From the NCBI GenBank assembly GCA_947380915.1, contig CANCSY010000177.1:1-6589 (forward strand): a DNA stretch of 6,589 bases. The letters run 5' to 3'. Below the pieces are notes generated by a model. It was not told the origin of the DNA. It ran no database searches and worked only from the letters and a program-made list of their open reading frames with translations. This document shows, one piece after another, positions 1-6,589 of the stretch (the stretch's first letter is position 1; every line of letters starts with the position of its first letter). The stretch is from Beijerinckiaceae bacterium (lineage in GTDB: Bacteria; Pseudomonadota; Alphaproteobacteria; Rhizobiales; Beijerinckiaceae). Made by a program: the position numbers and the translations under genes.

Positions 1-2309
1 GTGCGCACCTGATAGCGCAGCAGCCAGTCGCCGGTGATGCGGAACTCGCGCGGCGCCTGGGGAATGACCTGATAGCTGCGGCCATAGAGGCTGAAGCGGT
101 TCACGTAGTTGCCGCCGAGGAAGGTGGCGAGCGAGGAGCCCACATCCTGCATACTGACCCCAAGGCGATTGGCCTTGTCGGCGTCGATCTTGAACTCGAG
201 CTGCGGCGTGTCGAACTTGAGATCGGCGTCGGTGAAGATGAAGAGGCCGCTCTTTTGCGCCGCCTGCTGCATCTCCGCCAGCACGCCCGCGAGCTGCTGG
301 TAATCGCCGGTCGTGCGGATGACGAATTGCACGGGCGGGCCGCCCGCCGAGCCCGGCAGGGCTGGCGGCGCGAAGGCGAAGGCCTGGGCGCCGGGGATCA
401 GGGTGAGCTTGGATTGCAGATCCTGCAAGACCTGCTTCTGGGTGCGCTTGCGCTCCTCCCAAGGCTTCAGGATGAGGCCCGCGAAGGCCTGACGCACGCC
501 GCCCGAGCCGTTGATGGCGAAGACATGCTCGTTCTCGGGGATCTTGGCGATCTCCTTTTGCAACTTGCCGGTCATGTTCTCGAGATAATCGAGATTGGCG
601 TATTGGGGCGTCTTGACGATACTGACGATGAAGCCCTGATCCTCCTCCGGCGCCAGCTCGCGCGGGGTGGACATGTACATGATGGCGGTGAGCGCCAGCA
701 CGCCCACCAGAACCAGCACGCTCATGGCGCGGAACTCGAGGGTGCGATGCAGCCTGCGCTCATAGCGCTTGCGCAGGCCTTCGAACATGCGGTCGAGGAA
801 GGCGGCGAAACGGCCCTGCCCCTGCGCGCTGTGGGGCTTGAGAAGCTTCGAGCACATCATGGGCGAAAGCGTGAGCGCAACAAAGCCCGACACGAAGACC
901 GCGCCCGCCAAAGTGAAGGCGAACTCACGGAACAGCGCGCCCGTGACGCCCGAGACAAAGCCGATGGGCGCATAGACCGCGATGAGCGTGATCGTCATGG
1001 CGATCACGGGCCCGGTGATTTCGCGCGCGCCCTTGATGGAGGCCTCGTAGGGCGTCAGGCCCTCTTCGATATGGCGGTAGATATTCTCCACCACCACGAT
1101 CGCGTCATCCACCACAAGGCCGATGGCGAGCACCAGGGCGAGCAGGGTGAGCAGATTGATCGAATAGCCCAGCGCCAGCAGCATGATCATCACGCCCACC
1201 AGCGACAGCGGAATGGTGACGATGGGGATCAGCGTCGAGCGCATGTTGCCGAGGAAGAGGAAGATCACCACCACCACGATCAGCGCGGCTTCCCCAAGGG
1301 TCTTGGCGACTTCCCAGATGGAGGCGCGGATGAAGGCGGTGGCGTCATAGGCGACGCCTGCGTCAAGTCCCGCAGGCAGATTGGCCTGCAACTGCGGGAA
1401 GGCCTTGCGCACATTGTTGATGACGGTGAGCGGATTGGCCGTTGGGGTGGCGTAAACGCCGATGAACACGGCCTTCAATCCGTCAAACACGGAGGATGCT
1501 TCGGCGCTCTCAGGGCCCAGCTCCACGCGGGCGATATTCCCCAGGCGAATGAGCGAGTCGCCGCGCGCCGCAATCACGAGCTGCGAAAAGGCCTGGGCGC
1601 TGTCGAGCGACGTCAGTGCGTTGATGCTGGTCTGCACCCAGTCGCCCTTGATCTGCCCTGCGGCGGAGGTGAAATTGTTGGCGGCGAGGGCGAGGCGCAC
1701 ATCATTCGGCGTCACGCCGCGCGCGGCCATGCGCTCGGGGTCGAGCCAGATGCGCATGGCGAAAGTCTGCCCGCCCAGAATCTGCGCCTCGCCCACGCCA
1801 TCGAGGGTCTGCAGGCCCGGCTGCACCACGCGAATGAGATAATCGGTGATCTGCGAGGCGGTGAGGGTGGCGGAGTTGAAGGACAGATACATCAGCGCGA
1901 TGCCCTGCCCGGTCTTCTTCACGACGACGGGATCATTGGCCTCGCGCGGCAGGGTGCTCTTGACCTGGTTGATCTTCGACAGAACGTCCGTCACCGCCCG
2001 GTCCGCGCTGGCGTTCAGGCGCAGGTTGAGGGTGATGGTGGAGACATTCTGCTGGGAGCTCGACACCAGCGTGTCGATGCCTTCCGTGCTCGCCACCGCC
2101 TGCTCCAGCGGCGTGGTGATGAAGCCGCGGATGAGGTCCGCATTGGCGCCGGGATAGGTGGTGGTGATGGTGAGGGTCGTCTGCTGCAATTCCGGATATT
2201 GCCGGATCTGCAGCTTCAGCCCGGCCTGAATGCCCACCAGCAGCAGCATGAGGCTGACGACGGTGGAGAGGACCGGCCGCTTGATGAATAGATCTGTGAA
2301 GGTGCTCAT
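1..2309 (-). CDS. RND multidrug efflux permease, MexI/MexW-like HAE1 type (C-terminal part beyond the window)
   Basis: This is the inner-membrane proton/drug antiporter that drives export in a tripartite efflux pump. I translated it from the ATG at 2309: 769 codons are open to the left edge with no stop, so about a quarter of a usual ~1030-residue protein is missing. It begins MSTFTDLFIKRPVLSTVVSL, the standard RND start, with TM1 at about residues 12-30. The first periplasmic porter loop follows (YPGANADLIRGF, TPLEQAV...GID), then TM2 at about 335-358 and TM4 with the proton-relay pair D401-D402 in GLVVDDAIVVVENI, matching AcrB D407/D408. TM7 is at about 529-548, followed by RELAPEEDQG and the second periplasmic loop. 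TM8-TM12, with the expected relay Lys and Arg, lie outside. The start is 9 bp after the adaptor stop, so the two are almost certainly co-transcribed and form one pump. The family is certain. The MexI/MexW affinity is from remembered sequence resemblance, and the substrate cannot be predicted. Confidence 0.96.
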   Translation of the reverse strand, partial: MSTFTDLFIKRPVLSTVVSLMLLLVGIQAGLKLQIRQYPELQQTTLTITTTYPGANADLIRGFITTPLEQAVASTEGIDTLVSSSQQNVSTITLNLRLNASADRAVTDVLSKINQVKSTLPREANDPVVVKKTGQGIALMYLSFNSATLTASQITDYLIRVVQPGLQTLDGVGEAQILGGQTFAMRIWLDPERMAARGVTPNDVRLALAANNFTSAAGQIKGDWVQTSINALTSLDSAQAFSQLVIAARGDSLIRLGNIARVELGPESAEASSVFDGLKAVFIGVYATPTANPLTVINNVRKAFPQLQANLPAGLDAGVAYDATAFIRASIWEVAKTLGEAALIVVVVIFLFLGNMRSTLIPIVTIPLSLVGVMIMLLALGYSINLLTLLALVLAIGLVVDDAIVVVENIYRHIEEGLTPYEASIKGAREITGPVIAMTITLIAVYAPIGFVSGVTGALFREFAFTLAGAVFVSGFVALTLSPMMCSKLLKPHSAQGQGRFAAFLDRMFEGLRKRYERRLHRTLEFRAMSVLVLVGVLALTAIMYMSTPRELAPEEDQGFIVSIVKTPQYANLDYLENMTGKLQKEIAKIPENEHVFAINGSGGVRQAFAGLILKPWEERKRTQKQVLQDLQSKLTLIPGAQAFAFAPPALPGSAGGPPVQFVIRTTGDYQQLAGVLAEMQQAAQKSGLFIFTDADLKFDTPQLEFKIDADKANRLGVSMQDVGSSLATFLGGNYVNRFSLYGRSYQVIPQAPREFRITGDWLLRYQVR

Positions 2310-2315
2310 GGCTGG

Positions 2316-2320
2316 CCCCT
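2316..2320 (-). promoter_or_regulatory. Ribosome binding site of the second RND permease
   Basis: AGGGG on the minus strand overlaps the adaptor's TAG stop codon and sits 6 bases before the permease ATG at 2309. This is a plausible Shine-Dalgarno core at normal spacing. Its overlap with the stop codon suggests translational coupling between adaptor and permease. It also supports the 2309 start, which gives the canonical RND N-terminus. Confidence 0.5.
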
Positions 2321-3476
2321 ACTGCCGGGGCAACGGGTTAATCGACGCAGGCAGCGCCAGCGAATTGTCGACGCGCACCCGCGCGCCCGCCATGAGCTTG
2401 GACTGGCCCTCGCTGACCACCTGCTCGCCGGGCTCCAGCCCGCTGAGGATGGAGACGCGCGCGCCGCGCGAGGCGCCCAGTTTCACCGCGCGGCGCTCCA
2501 CGATCATCTGATCTGCGGGCGCAGGCGCGGCTTGCGCGGACCCCGCCGGAACAGGCGCTGGCTTCACCACATAGACGCTGTCGCCATAAAGCGAATAGGT
2601 GACGCCCGTGCGCGGCAGGGTGACGAGGGACTGGGCCTTGCCCACCAGCACCGCCACATTGGCGAACATGCCGGGCCGCAGACGCTTGTCGGCGTTCCTG
2701 ACCTCGGCGCGCACGACGAGGTTGCGCGTCTCGGCGCTGACGCGCGCATCCAGCGAAATCACCTTGCCCGTGAAAGGCTGATCGGGCCAGGCGTCCACGC
2801 TGACCTCCACCACCTGTCCGGTGGCGAGCTCCGCGATGGCCTGCTCGGGGACCGGGAAATCCACATAGATGGGGTCAAGCTGTTGCAGGCTGGCGATGCC
2901 GGTGCCCGGCGAGACATATTGACCGATATCGGCCCGGCGCAGGCCGATGCGCCCCGCGAAAGGCGCCGACAGCGCCTTCTGGGCGATGAGGGCGCGGGTG
3001 CGCTCCACGGCGGCGGAGGCCTGATCGCGCGCGGCCTCGGCGGCGTCGAGGGTGGAGCGGGAGGTGGACCCGCCCGTGATGAGCTGGCGCTGGCGGTCCA
3101 GCGCCATATCGGCGTTCTTGAGCGTGGCCAGATTGGACTTCAGGTCCGCCTGCTCCACGGAATCGTCAAGCTCGACCAGCAGGGTCCCCTTGGCGACCTC
3201 CTGCCCGGAGTCGAAATGGAAGGCGCGGATCACGCCGCCGATCTGCGGCGCCAGCTCGATGCCCTGCACGGCGCGGAAGGTGCCCACCGCCGCAATCCGC
3301 TCGACCCATTCCTCCTTCTTCGCCTCCGTGATGGCCACGGTCGCCACCGGCGGCGGCGCCTTGGCGATGAAGCCCTTGATGATCTCGGGCTTCACCATGA
3401 ACTGGAAATAGCCGAGACCACCGGCAAGGCCAGCCAGAAGCAGGAAAACGAAGGTGAAGATCAGAAAACGTCGCAT
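2319..3476 (-). CDS. RND efflux periplasmic adaptor (membrane fusion protein, HlyD/AcrA family)
   Basis: This 385-residue adaptor bridges the inner-membrane RND permease and an outer-membrane TolC-type channel. From the ATG at 3476 it starts MRRFLIFTFVFLLLAGLAGG, a basic N-terminus plus one hydrophobic segment (about residues 4-26). There is no lipobox cysteine, so it is probably membrane-anchored or secreted rather than a lipoprotein. Domains in order: first lipoyl half (about 76-106, QIGGVIRAFHFDSGQEVAKG), alpha-helical hairpin (107-166), second lipoyl half (167-197, LSAPFAGRIGLRRADIGQYV), beta-barrel (203-280, LDPIYVDFPVPE and RLRPGMFANV) and membrane-proximal domain (282-372, GLEPGEQVVSEGQ). 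An Ala/Pro-rich stretch at 307-322 looks like a loop insertion. The frame stays open upstream to an ATG at 3608, but those 44 extra residues are Arg/Pro-rich and would precede the membrane segment, so I reject them. The length is normal for the family. It partners the permease beginning at 2309. Confidence 0.95.
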   Translation of the reverse strand: MRRFLIFTFVFLLLAGLAGGLGYFQFMVKPEIIKGFIAKAPPPVATVAITEAKKEEWVERIAAVGTFRAVQGIELAPQIGGVIRAFHFDSGQEVAKGTLLVELDDSVEQADLKSNLATLKNADMALDRQRQLITGGSTSRSTLDAAEAARDQASAAVERTRALIAQKALSAPFAGRIGLRRADIGQYVSPGTGIASLQQLDPIYVDFPVPEQAIAELATGQVVEVSVDAWPDQPFTGKVISLDARVSAETRNLVVRAEVRNADKRLRPGMFANVAVLVGKAQSLVTLPRTGVTYSLYGDSVYVVKPAPVPAGSAQAAPAPADQMIVERRAVKLGASRGARVSILSGLEPGEQVVSEGQSKLMAGARVRVDNSLALPASINPLPRQ

Positions 3477-3484
3477 CGGGCACC

Positions 3485-3492
3485 GGGGGGGG
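3485..3492 (-). repeat. Run of eight C just upstream of the adaptor start
   Basis: The minus strand has eight consecutive C residues ending 8 bases before the adaptor ATG, exactly where a Shine-Dalgarno sequence would be expected. Only a GGTG lies between the run and the start codon, so no convincing ribosome site is visible. The run is certain from the sequence. An effect on translation is inference. Confidence 0.5.
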
Positions 3493-3497
3493 CTGGT

Positions 3498-3513
3498 CTT
3501 CGCACCTGCGAAG
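3498..3513. repeat. 7-2-7 inverted repeat in the adaptor leader (candidate operator or mRNA hairpin)
   Basis: CTTCGCA-CC-TGCGAAG is a perfect 7-bp inverted repeat around a 2-base centre, 21 bases upstream of the adaptor ATG at 3476. Its compact, symmetric form suits a dimeric repressor such as the TetR-family regulators often linked to RND pumps. In RNA it could instead fold as a six-pair stem with a four-base loop. No regulator is encoded in the window, so the role as an operator is inferred from position and symmetry only. In GC-rich DNA a 7-bp arm can arise by chance. Confidence 0.35.
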
Positions 3514-3525
3514 GGCTGGGGCGCT

Positions 3526-3555
3526 CTAGCACATAAAGCCATGCAGGGCGACCAA
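3526..3555 (-). promoter_or_regulatory. Weak promoter-like pair upstream of the adaptor
   Basis: On the minus strand TTGGTC (3555-3550) and TGCTAG (3531-3526) are separated by 18 bases. The -35-like box matches the sigma-70 consensus only at TTG and the -10-like box is poor, so this is a guess driven mainly by position in the gap. If it were used, transcription would start near 3519 and the inverted repeat at 3498-3513 would lie just downstream, where a bound repressor would block the polymerase. Confidence 0.15.
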
Positions 3556-3631
3556 TATGGAACGCGCGGGCGTGACGAAACGCGCCTACGCCTTGAGGTT
3601 ACGCGCAAAGCCTGAAAATGGATGAACTATT

Positions 3632-3651
3632 CAGGCGTAGCCCGGCGCCTG
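3632..3651 (-). terminator. Hairpin immediately after the first RND permease stop codon (possible weak terminator)
   Basis: On the minus strand, one base after the TAG at 3653, CAGGCG (3651-3646) and CGCCTG (3637-3632) form a perfect 6-bp GC-rich stem around an 8-base loop. The following bases are AATAGTTCATCC, with a TTTT only further on, so the U-tract expected of a strong intrinsic terminator is missing. It may be a weak or factor-assisted terminator or a 3'-end stabilising hairpin. Its place directly behind the gene and before a long gap fits the end of a transcription unit. Confidence 0.35.
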
Positions 3652-3652
3652 C

Positions 3653-6589
3653 CTATTCCGCAGGCAGGCCCATGGCGGATTTCTGCAGGAGCGCGGGGGC
3701 CTTGCGCCGCGAGAGGCGGCTCATCAGCAGATAGATCACCGGGGTCGTGTAGAGGGTGAGGATCTGGGACAGGACCAGCCCGCCCACGATGGTGACCCCC
3801 AGCGGACGACGCAGTTCCGAGCCCGCCCCCGAGGCCACGAGGATCGGGATGGCGCCGAAGATCGCGGCCATGGTGGTCATCAGAATGGGCCGGAACCGCT
3901 CGAGGCAGGCGACGCGCATGGCCTGCGGCGGCGCCAGGCCCCGCTCCCGCTCGGCGGCTATGGCGAAATCCACCAGCATGATCCCGTTCTTCTTCACGAT
4001 GCCGATGAGCAGGATGATCCCGATGAAGGCGATCATGGTCAGCTCCATGCCCGCCGCCTCCAGCGCGATCAGCGCCCCAAGCCCGGCGGGGGGGAGCGTG
4101 GAGACGATGGTGAGGGGGTGGATGAGGCTCTCATAGAGCACCCCCAGAATGATATAGACCGCCAGCAGGGCCGCGATGATCAGCATGGCCCCATCATTGG
4201 AGGTGTCCTTGATGGCCTTGGCGTCGCCGGAGAAATCCGCGCGCACCCCGGGCGGCAGGCGGATGGCGGCGATGGCGCCCTGCAGGGCCGTATTGGCCTC
4301 CTCCGCCACCACGCCGGGCGCGGCGGCATAGTTGATCGTGATGGAGGCGAACTGGCCCGTATGATTGATGGACAGGGGCGCCGACCCCCGCTCCACCCGC
4401 GCCAGCGAGCCCAGCGGAATCTGCACGCCGCCTGCGCCGGGCACATAGAGGCCCGAGAGATCATTGGGATCGCGCTGGCGGCTCTGCATCACCTCCAGCA
4501 CCACCTTGTACTGGTTGCGCTCGCCATAGATGGTCGAGATCTGCCGCTGGCTGAAGGCGTTGGAGAGCACATTGTCGATGGCGGCGATATTGACGCCCAT
4601 GCGCGCCGCCGCCGCCCGGTCGATCACCACCTTGGCCTGCAAGCCTTCCTTTTCGCGGTCGCTGGACACGTCCACGAGCTGCGGTACGGCCTTGGCCGCC
4701 TCCAGCGCCTTGACGCCCCAGGCGTCGAGTTCTTCGGCGTCCGAACCCCAGAGGGTGAACTGAAAATTCGACTTGCCCTGCCGCCCGCCCACGCGCACAT
4801 CCTGCATGGCCACCAGAAACACGCGCAGCCCCGGCATGAGCTGCAATTGCTCGCGCAGGCGCGCGATGACCACCTTCGAGGTCACGTCGCGTTTGGCCTT
4901 GAGCCCCACATACATGCGCCCGCTGTTGACGGACCAGCCGCCGCCCACGAAGGACGCGGTGGATTCCACCGCCGGATCAGCCGCGATGATGGCCGCCGCC
5001 TTGCTCTGGGCCTCCTGCATGGCGGGGAAGGATACATCCGGTCCAGCTTCGGTGAAGGCGAAGAGCAGGCCAAGGTCATCTTCCGGCAACATGCCCTTGG
5101 GCACGACGCGATAAAGCTGCACCGTGAGGCCGATCGTGAGCAGGAAGATCCCCAGCACCACGAAGGGCCTCGCAAGCGCGACCTCCAGCGAGCGCCCATA
5201 GGCGTCGCGCAGCCGGTCGAGCGCCCAGTCAAACCAGCCGGAGGCGCGCTCGCCCCGCGCCATGAAGCGCCCGCAGATCATGGGCGTGACCGTGAGGGAC
5301 ACGAAGGCCGAGGCGAGGATGGCGAAGGCGAGCGTCAGCGAGAATTCGCGGAACATGCGCCCCATGATGCCCGGCATGAAGAGCAATGGAATGAAGGCTG
5401 CGATCAGCGACAGGCTGATGGTGATCACCGTGAAGCCGATCTGCCGCGCGCCCATGAGCGCCGCCCGCATGGGGCTAACGCCTGCGGCGATGTTGCGGTC
5501 GATGTTCTCCACCATGACGATGGCGTCATCGACTACGAAGCCCACGGAAATCACCACCGCCATGAGCGAGAGATTGTCGAGCGTATAGCCGCAGGCCCAC
5601 ATGCTGGCGAAGGCGACGCCCAGCGAGAGCGGCACCGCCACCCCCGCCCCCAGCACCGGCGCCGCCCGGCGCAGGAAGGCGAAGACCACCAGCATCACCA
5701 TCGCGATGGAGATGACCAGAGTCTTCTGCAGATCGTCGATGGAGGCGCGGATCATCACCGTGCGGTCCATCATGATGTTGAACTGAAGGCCCGGGGGCAG
5801 CAGGTGCCTGAACTCGCCAAACAGGCGCTTCACCCCGTCCACTGTGTCGATCACATTGGCGTCGGGGAGTTTCGTGATCTGGATGATCACGGCCGGCTTG
5901 CCATTGTACCAGCCGGCTGCGCGAGTGTTGCGCACCCCCGGCGCGATGGTCGCGACATCGCCCAATCGCACCACTGCGCCCGATTTGCTGCGCAGGATGA
6001 TCTGCTCATATTCCTCGGGCTGCTTGAGCTGGCCGCTGGTGGCGATGGTCTGGCTGACGAACTCGCCCTCGAATCCACCCACCGGCGAGAGGGTGTTGGC
6101 CGCCACGATGGCGCTGCGCACCTCCTCAAGCCCCAGCCCCATGGCCGCGAGCCGCGCCGGATCCAGCCGCACCCGCAGGGCCGGTTGCTCCGCGCCATTG
6201 ACCTGCACTTCGGCCACGCCCTCCACCTGAGAGAGGCGCTGGGCGATGGTCGAATCCGCCAGATCGAACATGGCGTCGGGCGCCAGCGTGTCGGAGGTCA
6301 GCGCCAGAATCACCACCGGCATGGCGTTGGGATTGGCCTTGCGGAACCGCGGCAGGCTCGGCATGTCGCCGGGCAGGTCGGTCACAGCGGCGTTGAGCGC
6401 CGCCTGCACATCGCGCGCGGCGGAATCGATGTTGCGGCCGAGATCAAATTGCAGGGTGATGCTGGTGGAGCCCAGCGAACTCCAGGAGGTGATTTCATTG
6501 ACGCCGGAGATGGACCCCAGCGTGCGCTCCAGCGGCGCCGCCACGCTCGCCGCCATGGTGGAGGGGTCCGCGCCCGGCCTGCTGGCGGT
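3653..6589 (-). CDS. RND multidrug efflux permease, MdtB/MdtC-like (N-terminus beyond the window)
   Basis: This is an inner-membrane proton-driven RND antiporter. The reading frame is open to the right edge: the 11 codons upstream of the ATG at 6556 read ...RPGADPST and run into MAASVAAPLERTLG, matching the conserved PGASP-x-TMA-x-SV-x-PLER block of this family. That ATG is therefore internal, and about 50 N-terminal residues including TM1 are missing. In the 978 visible residues the TM4 pair is D354-D355 (GFVVDDAIVMVENI). The TM10 lysine is K867 (IGIVKKNGIMLVDFA) and the TM11 arginine is R900 (ERFRPILMT). These match AcrB D407/D408, K940 and R971, so the proton relay looks intact. TLDNLSLMA, the FTVITISLSLIAAFIPLL segment and VPKGMLPEDD resemble MdtC/MdtB as remembered. 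The C-terminus ends after TM12 with a short basic tail, and the stop is TAG at 3655-3653. The next gene begins 176 bp on. A cognate adaptor is expected beyond the right edge. The substrate is unknown. Confidence 0.96.
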   Translation of the reverse strand, partial: TASRPGADPSTMAASVAAPLERTLGSISGVNEITSWSSLGSTSITLQFDLGRNIDSAARDVQAALNAAVTDLPGDMPSLPRFRKANPNAMPVVILALTSDTLAPDAMFDLADSTIAQRLSQVEGVAEVQVNGAEQPALRVRLDPARLAAMGLGLEEVRSAIVAANTLSPVGGFEGEFVSQTIATSGQLKQPEEYEQIILRSKSGAVVRLGDVATIAPGVRNTRAAGWYNGKPAVIIQITKLPDANVIDTVDGVKRLFGEFRHLLPPGLQFNIMMDRTVMIRASIDDLQKTLVISIAMVMLVVFAFLRRAAPVLGAGVAVPLSLGVAFASMWACGYTLDNLSLMAVVISVGFVVDDAIVMVENIDRNIAAGVSPMRAALMGARQIGFTVITISLSLIAAFIPLLFMPGIMGRMFREFSLTLAFAILASAFVSLTVTPMICGRFMARGERASGWFDWALDRLRDAYGRSLEVALARPFVVLGIFLLTIGLTVQLYRVVPKGMLPEDDLGLLFAFTEAGPDVSFPAMQEAQSKAAAIIAADPAVESTASFVGGGWSVNSGRMYVGLKAKRDVTSKVVIARLREQLQLMPGLRVFLVAMQDVRVGGRQGKSNFQFTLWGSDAEELDAWGVKALEAAKAVPQLVDVSSDREKEGLQAKVVIDRAAAARMGVNIAAIDNVLSNAFSQRQISTIYGERNQYKVVLEVMQSRQRDPNDLSGLYVPGAGGVQIPLGSLARVERGSAPLSINHTGQFASITINYAAAPGVVAEEANTALQGAIAAIRLPPGVRADFSGDAKAIKDTSNDGAMLIIAALLAVYIILGVLYESLIHPLTIVSTLPPAGLGALIALEAAGMELTMIAFIGIILLIGIVKKNGIMLVDFAIAAERERGLAPPQAMRVACLERFRPILMTTMAAIFGAIPILVASGAGSELRRPLGVTIVGGLVLSQILTLYTTPVIYLLMSRLSRRKAPALLQKSAMGLPAE

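Noticed and set aside
255..2291. A 678-residue open frame on the plus strand
   Set aside because: It lies wholly antisense to the second RND permease, whose minus-strand frame gives clear family motifs over the same bases. The plus-strand product is a low-complexity His/Arg/Asp/Gly-rich protein with no domain signature, as expected of a shadow frame in GC-rich DNA.
2532..3536. A 334-residue open frame on the plus strand
   Set aside because: It is antisense to the adaptor, His/Arg/Gly/Leu-rich and without recognisable motifs. The adaptor frame explains the region fully.
3477..3608. A 44-residue in-frame N-terminal extension of the adaptor (ATG at 3608, or 3542)
   Set aside because: The extension is Arg/Pro-rich and would bury the membrane anchor. 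The ATG at 3476 gives the standard basic-then-hydrophobic N-terminus.
3986..3994. Double lysine (KK) at the TM10 proton-relay position of the first permease
   Set aside because: IVKKN is, as I recall, usual in the MdtB/MdtC group, so it is a subclade trait rather than an anomaly.
6554..6556. ATG at 6556 as the start of the first RND permease
   Set aside because: The frame stays open to the edge, and the upstream residues RPGADPST continue a conserved RND block, so this methionine is internal and the gene is cut by the window edge.
1..6589. Mobile elements, CRISPR arrays, tRNA or rRNA genes, toxin-antitoxin or phage genes
   Set aside because: Apart from the 176-bp gap and the 9-bp gap, every base is explained by three efflux genes. 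No repeat arrays, transposase motifs or RNA genes were seen.

Overview
The window is high-GC bacterial chromosome (roughly two-thirds G+C by eye). It carries three genes, all on the minus strand and all parts of tripartite RND (resistance-nodulation-division) multidrug efflux pumps. RND pumps with a periplasmic adaptor are characteristic of Gram-negative bacteria. Base composition and codon use would suit a proteobacterium, perhaps an alphaproteobacterium, but there is no rRNA or marker gene here and the taxonomic guess is weak.

In transcription order (high to low coordinates): (1) an RND inner-membrane permease of the MdtB/MdtC type enters from the right edge without its first ~50 residues and stops at 3653. 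(2) A 176-bp non-coding gap (3477-3652) holds a hairpin right after that stop codon, a weak promoter-like pair, a 7-2-7 inverted repeat and a run of eight C. (3) A membrane-fusion (HlyD/AcrA-type) adaptor runs 3476-2319. (4) Nine bases later a second RND permease starts at 2309. It looks more like the MexI/MexW-type HAE1 permeases and runs off the left edge after 769 codons.

The adaptor and second permease are tightly coupled (9-bp gap) and surely form one adaptor-pump pair. The first permease belongs to a different RND subclade and is set apart by the gap. The simplest reading is two adjacent efflux operons in tandem: the tail of an mdtABC-like unit, whose own adaptor would lie beyond the right edge, followed by a MexHI-like unit. 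A single operon in which both permeases share one adaptor cannot be excluded. No outer-membrane channel, regulator, RNA gene, mobile element or CRISPR array is visible. The long plus-strand open frames are antisense shadows of these GC-rich genes. I found no previously undescribed system: the points of interest are the tandem arrangement and the small regulatory-looking gap.
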